From Deltaproteobacteria bacterium (GTDB taxonomy: Bacteria > Desulfobacterota > Anaeroferrophillalia > Anaeroferrophillales > Tharpellaceae), in assembly GCA_030595135.1 (NCBI GenBank), contig JAUVDU010000129.1, positions 1 through 5,748 of the forward strand: 5,748 nt of DNA. The letters run 5' to 3'. How positions within the stretch are numbered: position 1 is the first letter of the stretch; the number at the start of each line of letters is the position of its first letter. Positions 1-5,748 of this stretch are shown here, piece after piece. The notes beneath the pieces were generated by a model, which worked only from the letters and a program-made list of their open reading frames with translations, was not told where the DNA came from and made no database searches. Both the position numbers and the translations under genes were made by a program.

Positions 1-1164
1 CCCTGGTTCAAAGGGGCGCTGACGGGTGACGGCGAGTCGGAAATTTTTTGGACTGCGCCTTATCGTTTTTTCTCCGATGGTCAGACCGGGATTACAGCCT
101 CATTGAGTTGGACCGCTCAGGGGGTTGTGCCGTATGTAATAGCCTTCGACGTGCTCCTTTGTGATCTGTTGGATTGGATTTCCGAACTTGAGCTGGGTCA
201 GGAAGGGCGAGCTTTTATCATCTCTGATGACGCTAAGGTTTTAGGCTATTCGCAACTTGATTCTCGGGATCGTGGAGAGACGCTGCCCACGGTTGAAACG
301 TTGGCCGATGAGGGGTTTGGTTCGGCGCTGGATAAATGGCAACGCTCGCCTGAGCAGGCAGAGCAACTTTTTTCTTTCCGGGTGCAAGGTAAACCTTGGT
401 GGGCCGGTTTTACGGCTTTACCCATGGGTGATCGACATTTGTGGCTTGCAGTCGTGCTCCCGGAGAAAGATATTTTGGAAGTCGCCGACTATTCAGTAAC
501 CTTTTTCCGGATACCATTGATCATCCTTGTGATTGGTGGTTTGCTTTTTTTCCTCTCTCTCTTTTTTGTTCGCCGACATCTGCGCTCGCTGGAAGAGCTG
601 CGTCGTGAGAGTCACCGTTTGGTTGAAGAGGAGTTGCAGCGGGAAGCGGCCCTGGATGATCCGGGTCAACGGATTTTCGCCCTGATTAAGGCGGGCGAGA
701 GTGATCGCCTGGAATTTAAATCGACCGTGCGTTGGAACTTGCGCGAAGATCGTGCCGGTAAAGAGATTGAGATCGCTTGGTTAAAGGGGGTTGTCGGTTT
801 CCTTAATACCGAAGGTGGAGTTTTGTTGATCGGGGTTGAAGATGATGGTACGGTGGCCGGTCTTGAGCGCGATAATTTTGTCAACGACGATAAATGTTTG
901 CGCCATATTGACAGCTTGATCAGCACTCATATCGGATTAGAATTTTCTCGGTTTATCCATTTTACTATTGTCGAAATCGGTGACCGGAAAATTGTCGAGA
1001 TTCGTTGTCAACTCTCCGAGATTCCGGCTTTTCTTAAAAAGGGGGAGGCGGAGGATTTCTTTATCCGCACCGGTCCGGCCAGCCGCAAACTCAAACCGAG
1101 CCAGATTATCAAATATCTGGCGAGCCGTAAAACTGAGTCATCCGCAAATGGGGCTGAAGAATGA
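1..1164 (+). CDS. Membrane sensor protein with C-terminal AlbA_2 (Schlafen-like) domain, 5' partial
   Basis: The frame is open from base 1, so the true start lies upstream; a TTG at 103 is internal. There are 387 visible residues. Residues 1 to about 165 look like the membrane-proximal part of an extracytoplasmic Cache sensor, with features such as PYRFF, GITAS, AFDVLL and GRAFIISDD. A strong transmembrane helix spans about 169-191 and is followed by a basic, coiled-coil-prone linker (RRHLRSLEELRRES). Residues about 231-371 match the AlbA_2 fold: a GES..LEFK start, the FLNTEGGVLLIGVEDDG core and a late FFIRTGPASRKL strand. E233, E238 and D281/D282 occupy places like the acidic nuclease residues of Schlafen proteins; that is inference from memory of the family. 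AlbA_2 proteins are usually called ATP-binding or DNA-binding regulators. Here the domain sits where a kinase output would normally be. The sensor ligand and output activity are unknown. The domain calls are fairly sure; the function is not. Confidence 0.85.
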   Translation, partial: PWFKGALTGDGESEIFWTAPYRFFSDGQTGITASLSWTAQGVVPYVIAFDVLLCDLLDWISELELGQEGRAFIISDDAKVLGYSQLDSRDRGETLPTVETLADEGFGSALDKWQRSPEQAEQLFSFRVQGKPWWAGFTALPMGDRHLWLAVVLPEKDILEVADYSVTFFRIPLIILVIGGLLFFLSLFFVRRHLRSLEELRRESHRLVEEELQREAALDDPGQRIFALIKAGESDRLEFKSTVRWNLREDRAGKEIEIAWLKGVVGFLNTEGGVLLIGVEDDGTVAGLERDNFVNDDKCLRHIDSLISTHIGLEFSRFIHFTIVEIGDRKIVEIRCQLSEIPAFLKKGEAEDFFIRTGPASRKLKPSQIIKYLASRKTESSANGAEE

Positions 1165-1203
1165 GAAAATTGTATAGTTAAATTTTAAAATGGAGTAAAA
1201 ATT

Positions 1204-1824
1204 ATGAAGAAAATTTTTCTATTATTGCTGGTTAGCGGTTTTTTGCTGATGGCCTGTTCGTCAACCAAGGTGACCGGGGTTTGGCAGGATGAAAATTATA
1301 AGGGCAAGCCTTTTGCGAATATTCTGGTCGTCAGCAGCTTTCTTGATGGAGAGGCCAGTCGTATGAGTGAAGTTCAGTTGGCTCGTTATCTACGCAAGCG
1401 AGGAGTTTCAGCCAGCCCTGGTCATGTTGTGCTCCCGACCGGCAGCCGGGCTTCGGTTGAGGCGATTACCACAGCTATCGGTGAGCACGCTTTTGATGGG
1501 GTTTTGATCTCTAAACTGGTCGACAAGGTAGATGAGACCCAGATTGTTGCCAAAGGTTCCTGTAACAGTCGCTGGGACAGTGACTATCGACAGAGCGAGA
1601 GGCACTCACTCTCTCCCTGTCCGCCCAGCTCCCGGACTCGAACGACTGCCGTTTACGGGATTGAAACCAAGCTTTACAGTGCTGAAAATCGGGAGTTGGT
1701 GATGTCATTCTCCTCAAAAACTACTACCGATCGTCCCTCAGGCGAGTTGATCAAAGGTTTTGTCAAAACCGTGGTTGAGCGTTTGAGTCGTGCCGGCCTG
1801 TTATTGGAGTCGGGGCTGAAGTGA
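1204..1824 (+). CDS. Putative outer-membrane lipoprotein, function unknown
   Basis: This 206-residue protein starts at ATG 1204, preceded by a TGGAG ribosome site at 1191-1195. The signal peptide has Lys2-Lys3, a leucine-rich core and a lipobox ending LMAC, so Cys18 should be lipidated. Ser19 and Ser20 follow, which favours the outer membrane by the E. coli +2 rule. The mature part opens with TKVTGVWQDENYKGKPF, then ILVVSSF and a conserved-looking LARYLRKRGV helix. It ends with YGIETKLYSAENRELV, SFSSKTTTDR and VVERLSRAGLL. This layout resembles small lipoproteins of Desulfobacterota-type genomes with a DUF4136-like flavour, but I cannot name a family securely. Residues about 117-149 are polar, rich in Arg and Ser, and hold C120 and C139. 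That stretch differs from the aromatic segment I would expect in relatives. The gene lies 39 bases after the AlbA_2 gene and just before the iron-sulfur protein gene, so co-transcription is likely. Confidence 0.82.
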   Translation: MKKIFLLLLVSGFLLMACSSTKVTGVWQDENYKGKPFANILVVSSFLDGEASRMSEVQLARYLRKRGVSASPGHVVLPTGSRASVEAITTAIGEHAFDGVLISKLVDKVDETQIVAKGSCNSRWDSDYRQSERHSLSPCPPSSRTRTTAVYGIETKLYSAENRELVMSFSSKTTTDRPSGELIKGFVKTVVERLSRAGLLLESGLK

Positions 1825-1828
1825 TAAA

Positions 1829-1832
1829 AGGA
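1829..1832 (+). promoter_or_regulatory. Ribosome binding site deciding the start of the iron-sulfur protein
   Basis: AGGA lies 9 bases before ATG 1842 and supports that start. The alternative GTG at 1821 overlaps the lipoprotein stop as GTGA and has GGAG at 1806-1809 eleven bases upstream. It would add seven residues (MIKGKFN) and give translational coupling. I prefer the ATG, but the GTG cannot be excluded. Confidence 0.5.
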
Positions 1833-1841
1833 AAGTTTAAT

Positions 1842-2537
1842 ATGAAACCGCGAATCGCCAAGTCTGGTATTGCCGAAATATGTTGTCGTAATATCAGTCA
1901 GTATTTGATGGTACTGTTGCTGCCGCTGGTAGTTGTCGGTGGCTGCTACTGGCCGAAAATTGGTTTTACAGTGGTTGGCCTGATTGCTCTTTTTATGATT
2001 ATCACCAGCCGCAGGGGGCGTTTCTATTGTGGTTGGCTCTGTCCTATGGGTGCCTTTCATGAGCGTATTTTAAGTCTGTTCAGCCGCAAACAGGCAATCC
2101 CTGCCTTCTTTAAAACCCCCTGGTTTCGTTGGGGAATTTTTGTCGTCATGATGACTTTTATGAGTTCCCGCCTGCTCGTAGCCTGGAGTAGTGCTGATGC
2201 CCTGGGCAACGTTTTTCGGACTATGTGGATGGTCTCGGTCTCGCTGGCTATTGCTCTCGGACTCTATTTTAAACCCCGAACCTGGTGCACTATCTGTCCC
2301 ATGGGGTTGCTGCAGGGGGTAAGTTCCAGCAATACCTATCTGCTCAGTGTTGATGAGAGCTGTATCGAGTGTGGAAAATGCGAAAAAGTTTGTCCCATAT
2401 CAACCTATCCCGGAGCCTTTAGGGTCGCCGGGGGTATCGGTCAAGTACCTTCCGGAGAATGTTTGCGTTGCTCAAACTGTATTGTCAATTGCCCCAAAGA
2501 TGCCTTGTCTTTTCGAGATCTGATTATTGATCAATGA
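1842..2537 (+). CDS. NapH/MauN-like membrane [4Fe-4S] ferredoxin-type protein
   Basis: This 231-residue polytopic membrane protein probably carries electrons between the quinone pool and a partner on one face of the cytoplasmic membrane. Hydrophobic segments lie near residues 21-36, 40-55, 96-115 and 127-143, giving about four helices as in NapH. Each pair is followed by a cysteine motif typical of the NapH/NosR/CcoG-like group: C63-x3-C67-P and C149-x2-C152-P. The C-terminus carries two ferredoxin motifs, C174/C177/C180/C184-P and C207/C210/C213/C217-P, enough for two [4Fe-4S] clusters. It is shorter than classical NapH (about 280 residues). No napA, napG or other nap gene is visible, so the nap name is not justified. 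The start at ATG 1842 is chosen for its AGGA site; GTG 1821 is the alternative. It follows the lipoprotein gene at once and precedes a two-component system, so a role in respiratory or redox sensing is possible but is inference. Confidence 0.9.
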   Translation: MKPRIAKSGIAEICCRNISQYLMVLLLPLVVVGGCYWPKIGFTVVGLIALFMIITSRRGRFYCGWLCPMGAFHERILSLFSRKQAIPAFFKTPWFRWGIFVVMMTFMSSRLLVAWSSADALGNVFRTMWMVSVSLAIALGLYFKPRTWCTICPMGLLQGVSSSNTYLLSVDESCIECGKCEKVCPISTYPGAFRVAGGIGQVPSGECLRCSNCIVNCPKDALSFRDLIIDQ

Positions 2538-2558
2538 CGTAAATATGACTATTTTGAG

Positions 2559-2586
2559 TTGAACTTCATGGCTAAGAGTCTAAAAT
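2559..2586 (+). promoter_or_regulatory. Candidate sigma-70-type promoter for the kinase gene
   Basis: TTGAAC (2559-2564) and TAAAAT (2581-2586) are separated by 16 bases. They match the -35 consensus at 4 of 6 positions and the -10 consensus at 5 of 6. The predicted transcript start falls at about 2592-2594, on the kinase ATG itself, so a transcript from here would be leaderless. An odd palindrome AGTT-G-AACT (2557-2565) overlaps the -35 box. Short AT-rich matches like this arise by chance, so confidence is low. Confidence 0.3.
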
Positions 2587-2592
2587 AGATTC

Positions 2593-4429
2593 ATGCATTA
2601 TTTTGTAAGATTTTTTCGCAATCTTAATATTCGCGCCAAACTCTTTGGTGGCTATTCAGCCATTTTTATCCTCTCCATCCTGCTTTGCAGCTTTATCATC
2701 TACTCTCTGATGCGGACTACGGTCGAAACCAATATCGAGCGCGAGTTGCAAAATTCAACCGCTGCCATCCTCAATATGGTGCGCACCACGGCTTCGGTAT
2801 CGATTAAAAACTATTTACGCTCGGTGGCCGAAAAAAATCTTGAGATAGTCAAATATATTCATGCCAAGCAACTCTCCGGCGAACTTAGCAAGAGCGCAGC
2901 CCAGAAGCAGGCGGCGCAGATTCTTTACAGCCAAACAATCGGTAAAACCGGCTATCTTTACTGTGTCAACAGTGCCGGTATTGCTGTAGTTCATCCTAAC
3001 GCAGCGGTTGCCGGGCGTGATTTTTCGACGATCGGTTTTGTGGTTGAGCAGATCAAACGCAAAGAGGGCTACCTCGAATACGGCTGGCGCAACCCGGACG
3101 AGGTTGAAAAAAGATCAAAAGCCCTCTATATGAGCTATTTCGCCCCCTGGGACTGGATTATCTCGGTCACTGCCTATCGCGATGAATTCAAAGAACTGGT
3201 CAAAGTCTCTGATTATCGAGATAGTATTCTGGCTATGCGCTTCGGTAAATCGGGCTACTCTTTTGTTCTCGATAGTCTCGGTAATGTGGTTGTCCACCCG
3301 ATTCTTAAAGGCAACGTTTTTGATGTGGTCGACAGCGAGGGACAGCTTTTTGTCCAGGATCTCTGCAAACGCAAAAACGGTAAGATCGTTTACACCTGGA
3401 AAAATCCCGGTGAAGATAATTTTCGCGAAAAACTGGTAATCTTCAACTATATTCCCGAATATGATTGGATTGTCGCCTCATCCAGCTATATGGATGAGAT
3501 CTATGCCCCGCTTCGGAAAGTGAAAACCATCATCATTGCCGCAGTTTCAGTGACCCTGTTGTTGATTCTACCGCTCACCCTGTTGATCAGTTCCTCAATA
3601 ATTCGGCCAATGCGCGAACTCATCGGCCGTCTCACGGCCGCTACCGCCGGTGATCTCTCTGTTCGTATGTCACAGGCTCCCAATGACGAAATTGGTCACC
3701 TGGCCCGCCATTTTAACATTTTTATGGAGAAACTCGAAGCCTATCACAACAATCTGCAATTAGAGATCGGCGAGCGTCGGCGTTTGGAAAGAGAACTCTT
3801 AAATATCAGCGAGCGGGAGAAACAGAGGTTTGGCCGGATTCTTCACGATGACCTATGCCCCCATCTTATCGGTATTGAAGTCCTCACCAAAGTCTTGCAA
3901 GATAAACTCGATAAGGAGCAGGCCCCGGAAACCGCTTCGGCGGAAAAAATAAGAGGTTTCATCAGAGAGGCTATCGGCAAGACCAGAAGTCTGGCCCGAG
4001 GTCTGATGCCGGTTGAACCCGCAGCCCGCGGCCTTGAGATTTCACTGGCTGAAATGGCTGAAAATATTGCCGAGATCTACAATGTCGCCTGCAATTTTAT
4101 CTGTGAGCAGACGATCCAGCTTGAAGACAACACAGTTGCCACCCATATCTACTATATTGTCCATGAAGCGGTTCATAATGCCGTCAAACATGGAGAGGCC
4201 TGTAATATCTCGATACGCCTGGCGGCAACAGCGGGGGAATCTGCTTGTTGAAATTATTGACGATGGCCGGGGTTTGCCGGAAAATCCGAACCCCAAAGGT
4301 ATGGGACTGCGTATTTTAAAGTATAGAACCGATTCGATCGGGGCCTCTTTGACGGTTCACAACCTCTCCGATAGAGGGGTGAAAATTGTCTTAACTCTAC
4401 CCCATACAGGTAATTGTCATGAAACATGA
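2593..4429 (+). CDS. Sensor histidine kinase (tandem Cache, HAMP, HisKA_3, HATPase_c), frame broken near 4233-4237
   Basis: This is a membrane histidine kinase that pairs with the downstream regulator. As written it stops at 4251 after 552 residues; dropping one G restores 611 residues ending at 4429. Transmembrane helices lie at about 21-41 and 311-336. Between them are two similar Cache modules, about 117-199 and 218-303, each with a GK(T/S)GY start, a VVHP strand and a closing (W/Y)DWI motif. HAMP spans about 332-384. A coiled coil leads to a HisKA_3 dimerisation domain with the phospho-acceptor H418 in RILHDDLCPHLIGIE. The HATPase_c N box is HEAVHNAVKH (524-533). The G boxes (DDGRGLP at about 556-562, KGMGLRIL at about 568-575) are read only in the shifted frame. 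An in-frame TAA at 2581 makes ATG 2593 the first possible ATG start; it has no good Shine-Dalgarno site. The break may be a sequencing error, a pseudogene or recoding. The domain calls are firm. Confidence 0.88.
2941..3501 (+). repeat. Tandem duplicated Cache module inside the kinase sensor
   Basis: Residues about 117-199 (2941-3189) and 218-303 (3244-3501) align in order: GKTGYLYCVNSAG with GKSGYSFVLDSLG, AVVHP with VVVHP, YLEYGWRNPDE with KIVYTWKNPGE, and PWDWIISV with EYDWIVAS. This is a protein-level repeat, consistent with a double-Cache periplasmic ligand-binding region. The DNA copies are clearly diverged, so the duplication is old. Confidence 0.75.
4231..4251 (+). other. Frameshift site: G5 run and premature TGA in the kinase gene
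   Basis: The run GCGGGGGAA holds five G at 4233-4237. Read as written, the kinase continues ATAGESAC and stops at TGA 4249-4251. With four G it continues ATAGNLLVEIIDDGRG, a normal HATPase_c strand and G1 box. The spacing between SIRL and LLVEI then fits the family. One surplus base is the simplest explanation. Confidence 0.85.
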
Positions 4430-5102
4430 GCAAAACAACCTGCTGAAACCGATAAAAAGCACTGTTTTTATTGTTGAAGACCACCCGATTTTCAGCTTGG
4501 GAATGAGTGAACTGATTAATCAGGAAGAAGATCTCGAAGTTTGCGGCAATGCCGACAATACCGCTTTTGCCCTTAAGGAGATAGAGCGGTTGCGGCCGGA
4601 TCTGATTCTCGTTGATCTCTCCTTAAAAGAGAGCCAGGGCATCGATCTTATTATGAAGGTTGATAAGAGCAAAAACCCAATCCCGATGTTGGTTCTCTCT
4701 ATGCATGACGAAGCGATTCATGCCGAAAGGTGCATCCTGGCCGGGGCTAAGGGCTATATCATGAAACAGGAAGCCTCCGAATCGGTGATCGAGGCTTTAC
4801 GTCATATTCTGGCCGGCAATATCTATGTCAGCAGTAAAATTATGAACAAGATGGTTGGCAAATTGACTGGTAAACCGGGTTCCGCTGATATTTCGGCCAC
4901 AAATCGCCTGACCAACCGGGAGCTGGAGGTTTTAACCCTGATCGGTAAGGGGCTGTCAGCCGCTGAAATTGCTGAAAAACTCCATATCAGCGCCAAAACC
5001 ATCGGCACCTATCGGGAACGACTCAAGGAGAAGCTCGAACTCAAACATGGCGCCGAACTGGTTCGCTACGCCGTTCTCTGGGTGGAGTTTCGCATGTCAT
5101 AA
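4419..5102 (+). CDS. NarL/FixJ-family two-component response regulator
   Basis: This 227-residue DNA-binding regulator is the probable phosphotransfer partner of the kinase just upstream. The receiver domain covers about 14-133. It has the acidic pair E20-D21 in VFIVEDHP, the phospho-acceptor D66 in LILVDLSL, the switch residue S94 in LVLSMHD and the conserved K116 in GYIMKQEA. A linker of about 25 residues leads to a LuxR/GerE helix-turn-helix at about 163-219 (LTNRELEVLTLIGKGLS, AEIAEKLHISAKTIGTYRERL). All residues needed for phosphorylation are present and the length is normal. ATG 4419 has a modest AGG site at 4408-4410. The gene overlaps the restored kinase end by 11 bases, so the two are likely translated as a coupled pair. 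That overlap also argues that the kinase was once full length. Target promoters cannot be read from the window; the downstream antiporter-like gene and the upstream genes are candidates. Confidence 0.95.
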   Translation: MKHEQNNLLKPIKSTVFIVEDHPIFSLGMSELINQEEDLEVCGNADNTAFALKEIERLRPDLILVDLSLKESQGIDLIMKVDKSKNPIPMLVLSMHDEAIHAERCILAGAKGYIMKQEASESVIEALRHILAGNIYVSSKIMNKMVGKLTGKPGSADISATNRLTNRELEVLTLIGKGLSAAEIAEKLHISAKTIGTYRERLKEKLELKHGAELVRYAVLWVEFRMS

Positions 5103-5157
5103 CCAACCGGGCAGTTCACTTTTTATGCAGCCGTTGAATTTTGCGGAGTTCATGGAT

Positions 5158-5162
5158 GAGGA
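5158..5162 (+). promoter_or_regulatory. Ribosome binding site for the antiporter-like gene
   Basis: GAGGA lies 7 bases before ATG 5170 and only 4 before the adjacent ATG 5167, so 5170 is slightly preferred. In-frame ATGs at 5152 and 5125 would put a hydrophilic tail before the signal-like segment, and no well-spaced ribosome site was seen for 5152. Confidence 0.5.
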
Positions 5163-5169
5163 AAACATG

Positions 5170-5748
5170 ATGAAAAAAAACAGGGTATATTTTCTGCTTT
5201 TACTTGGTTGCCTTGGTGCGATTTTTTTTATCTCTTCCGTCGCCCTTGGAGCATCATCGGGAGATGGCGGTGCCTCATTCCCCCGAAATCCCAGTAGTTA
5301 TAATGATGCGGATATAAAAGGTATTTTCTCCATTCTGCTGAATCGTATAAGCCTGGAACCATTTAATCTGGTTGCCACCATCATTTTTCTCTGCGCCGTC
5401 ATCCACACCTTTTTGACCAATAAATTCATCGCCGTTGCCCATAAATGGGAAAGGGAATTCCAGAAAAAAATTGACCGGAAAGAGGTGTCAAGATACTCCA
5501 TCCACCATGGTGCCAAACTGTTTCATTTTTTCGGTGAGGTGGAAATTGTTTTTGGACTTTGGGTTATCGTTCTGTCCGGGGCCATTATCAGTTTTTATGA
5601 TCGGGAAACGTGGTTGCACTATATTAGCCATGATGTGAATTTTAGCGAGGCCCTGTTTGTTGTCACCATAATGATCCTGGCGGCAAGCCGGCCGATATTG
5701 TTGTTGGCGGGATCTGTCATGCGGCGCCTTGCCGATCTGATGGGAGGA
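5170..5748 (+). CDS. Putative Na+/H+ antiporter family membrane protein (PF07399-like), 3' partial
   Basis: The frame is open to the window end, giving 193 N-terminal residues. A hydrophobic leader with basic residues (MKKNR, then about 6-27) looks like a signal peptide with possible cleavage after ALG at about 25-27. Then come a short exported stretch and helices at about 65-83, 123-142 and 160-182. Sequence features recall the putative Na+/H+ antiporter family: LEPFNLVATIIFL with IHTFL and KFIAVAHKWE, then FHFFGEVEIVFGLWV, and later ALFVVTIMILAASRPIL. Transport activity in this family is a database label more than a proven function, so ion exchange is inference. The gene begins 67 bases after the response regulator with no visible terminator between, so read-through or regulation by that system is plausible. 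Two homopolymers, A8 (5173-5180) and T8 (5222-5229), lie in the leader coding region. The C-terminal half is missing from the window. Confidence 0.78.
   Translation, partial: MKKNRVYFLLLLGCLGAIFFISSVALGASSGDGGASFPRNPSSYNDADIKGIFSILLNRISLEPFNLVATIIFLCAVIHTFLTNKFIAVAHKWEREFQKKIDRKEVSRYSIHHGAKLFHFFGEVEIVFGLWVIVLSGAIISFYDRETWLHYISHDVNFSEALFVVTIMILAASRPILLLAGSVMRRLADLMGG

Noticed and set aside
1165..1203. AT-rich spacer as a promoter for the lipoprotein gene
   Set aside because: TTGTAT (1170-1175) and TAAAAT (1186-1191) are only 10 bases apart, too close for sigma-70, and TATAGT has no matching -35 box.
1674..2060. Minus-strand open frame of 128 codons spanning two genes
   Set aside because: It runs antisense to two well-supported genes, has no recognisable domain and low-complexity polar composition.
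2526..2535. Perfect palindrome ATTGATCAAT at the end of the iron-sulfur protein gene, resembling FNR half sites
   Set aside because: FNR sites need TTGAT and ATCAA four bases apart; here the halves overlap. It also lies in coding sequence, and a 10-base palindrome is easily chance.
2568..2588. Six-codon reading frame ATG to TAG just before the kinase start, as a possible leader peptide
   Set aside because: It is very short with no convincing ribosome site, and nothing in the sequence supports an attenuation or coupling role.
4013..4429. Separate 138-residue gene in the +1 frame at the kinase end
   Set aside because: Only the part after about 4238 looks like protein, and that part is the missing end of the kinase ATPase domain. 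The upstream part is a shadow of the kinase frame.
5103..5169. Possible terminator between the regulator and antiporter-like genes
   Set aside because: No GC-rich stem followed by a T run is present, so read-through is more likely than termination.

Overview
The window carries six protein-coding genes, all on the plus strand and packed like one or two operons. The gaps are 39, 17, 55 and 64-67 bases, plus one overlap. The first gene is cut by the left edge and the last by the right edge. No RNA gene, CRISPR array, insertion sequence or clear terminator is visible. The organism is most likely a Gram-negative, anaerobic or respiratory bacterium. The evidence is a lipoprotein signal with Ser at +2, a NapH-like membrane iron-sulfur protein, and Cache-type sensors with HisKA_3/NarL signalling. 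The overall style resembles Desulfobacterota/Desulfuromonadia, but that placement is a judgement from protein style and not a proof.

Layout. (1) 1-1164: the end of a membrane protein with an extracytoplasmic Cache-like sensor, one transmembrane helix and a cytoplasmic AlbA_2 (Schlafen-type) output domain. (2) 1204-1824: a small lipoprotein of unassigned function. (3) 1842-2537: a compact NapH/MauN-like polytopic protein with two CxxxCP/CxxCP membrane motifs and two C-terminal [4Fe-4S] ferredoxin motifs. (4) 2593-4429: a sensor histidine kinase with a tandem Cache sensor, HAMP, HisKA_3 and HATPase_c domains. Its reading frame is broken by one surplus base in or near a G5 run at 4233-4237. The frame as written stops at 4251, before the ATP-binding G boxes. 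(5) 4419-5102: a NarL/FixJ response regulator overlapping the restored end of the kinase by 11 bases. (6) 5170-5748: the N-terminal part of a membrane protein resembling the putative Na+/H+ antiporter family (PF07399 type).

How they may work together. Genes 4 and 5 are a clear two-component pair. The kinase senses something outside the cytoplasmic membrane and the regulator binds DNA through a LuxR-type helix-turn-helix. Genes 1-3 are envelope-associated (sensor, lipoprotein, membrane redox protein) and gene 6 is a possible ion transporter. A working inference is an envelope, redox or ion-homeostasis module under this two-component system, but no operator or target site was identified.

The two points most worth following are the kinase frameshift (error, pseudogene or recoding) and the uncommon coupling of a transmembrane sensor to a Schlafen-like AlbA_2 output. 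No clearly new biological system could be demonstrated from the sequence alone.
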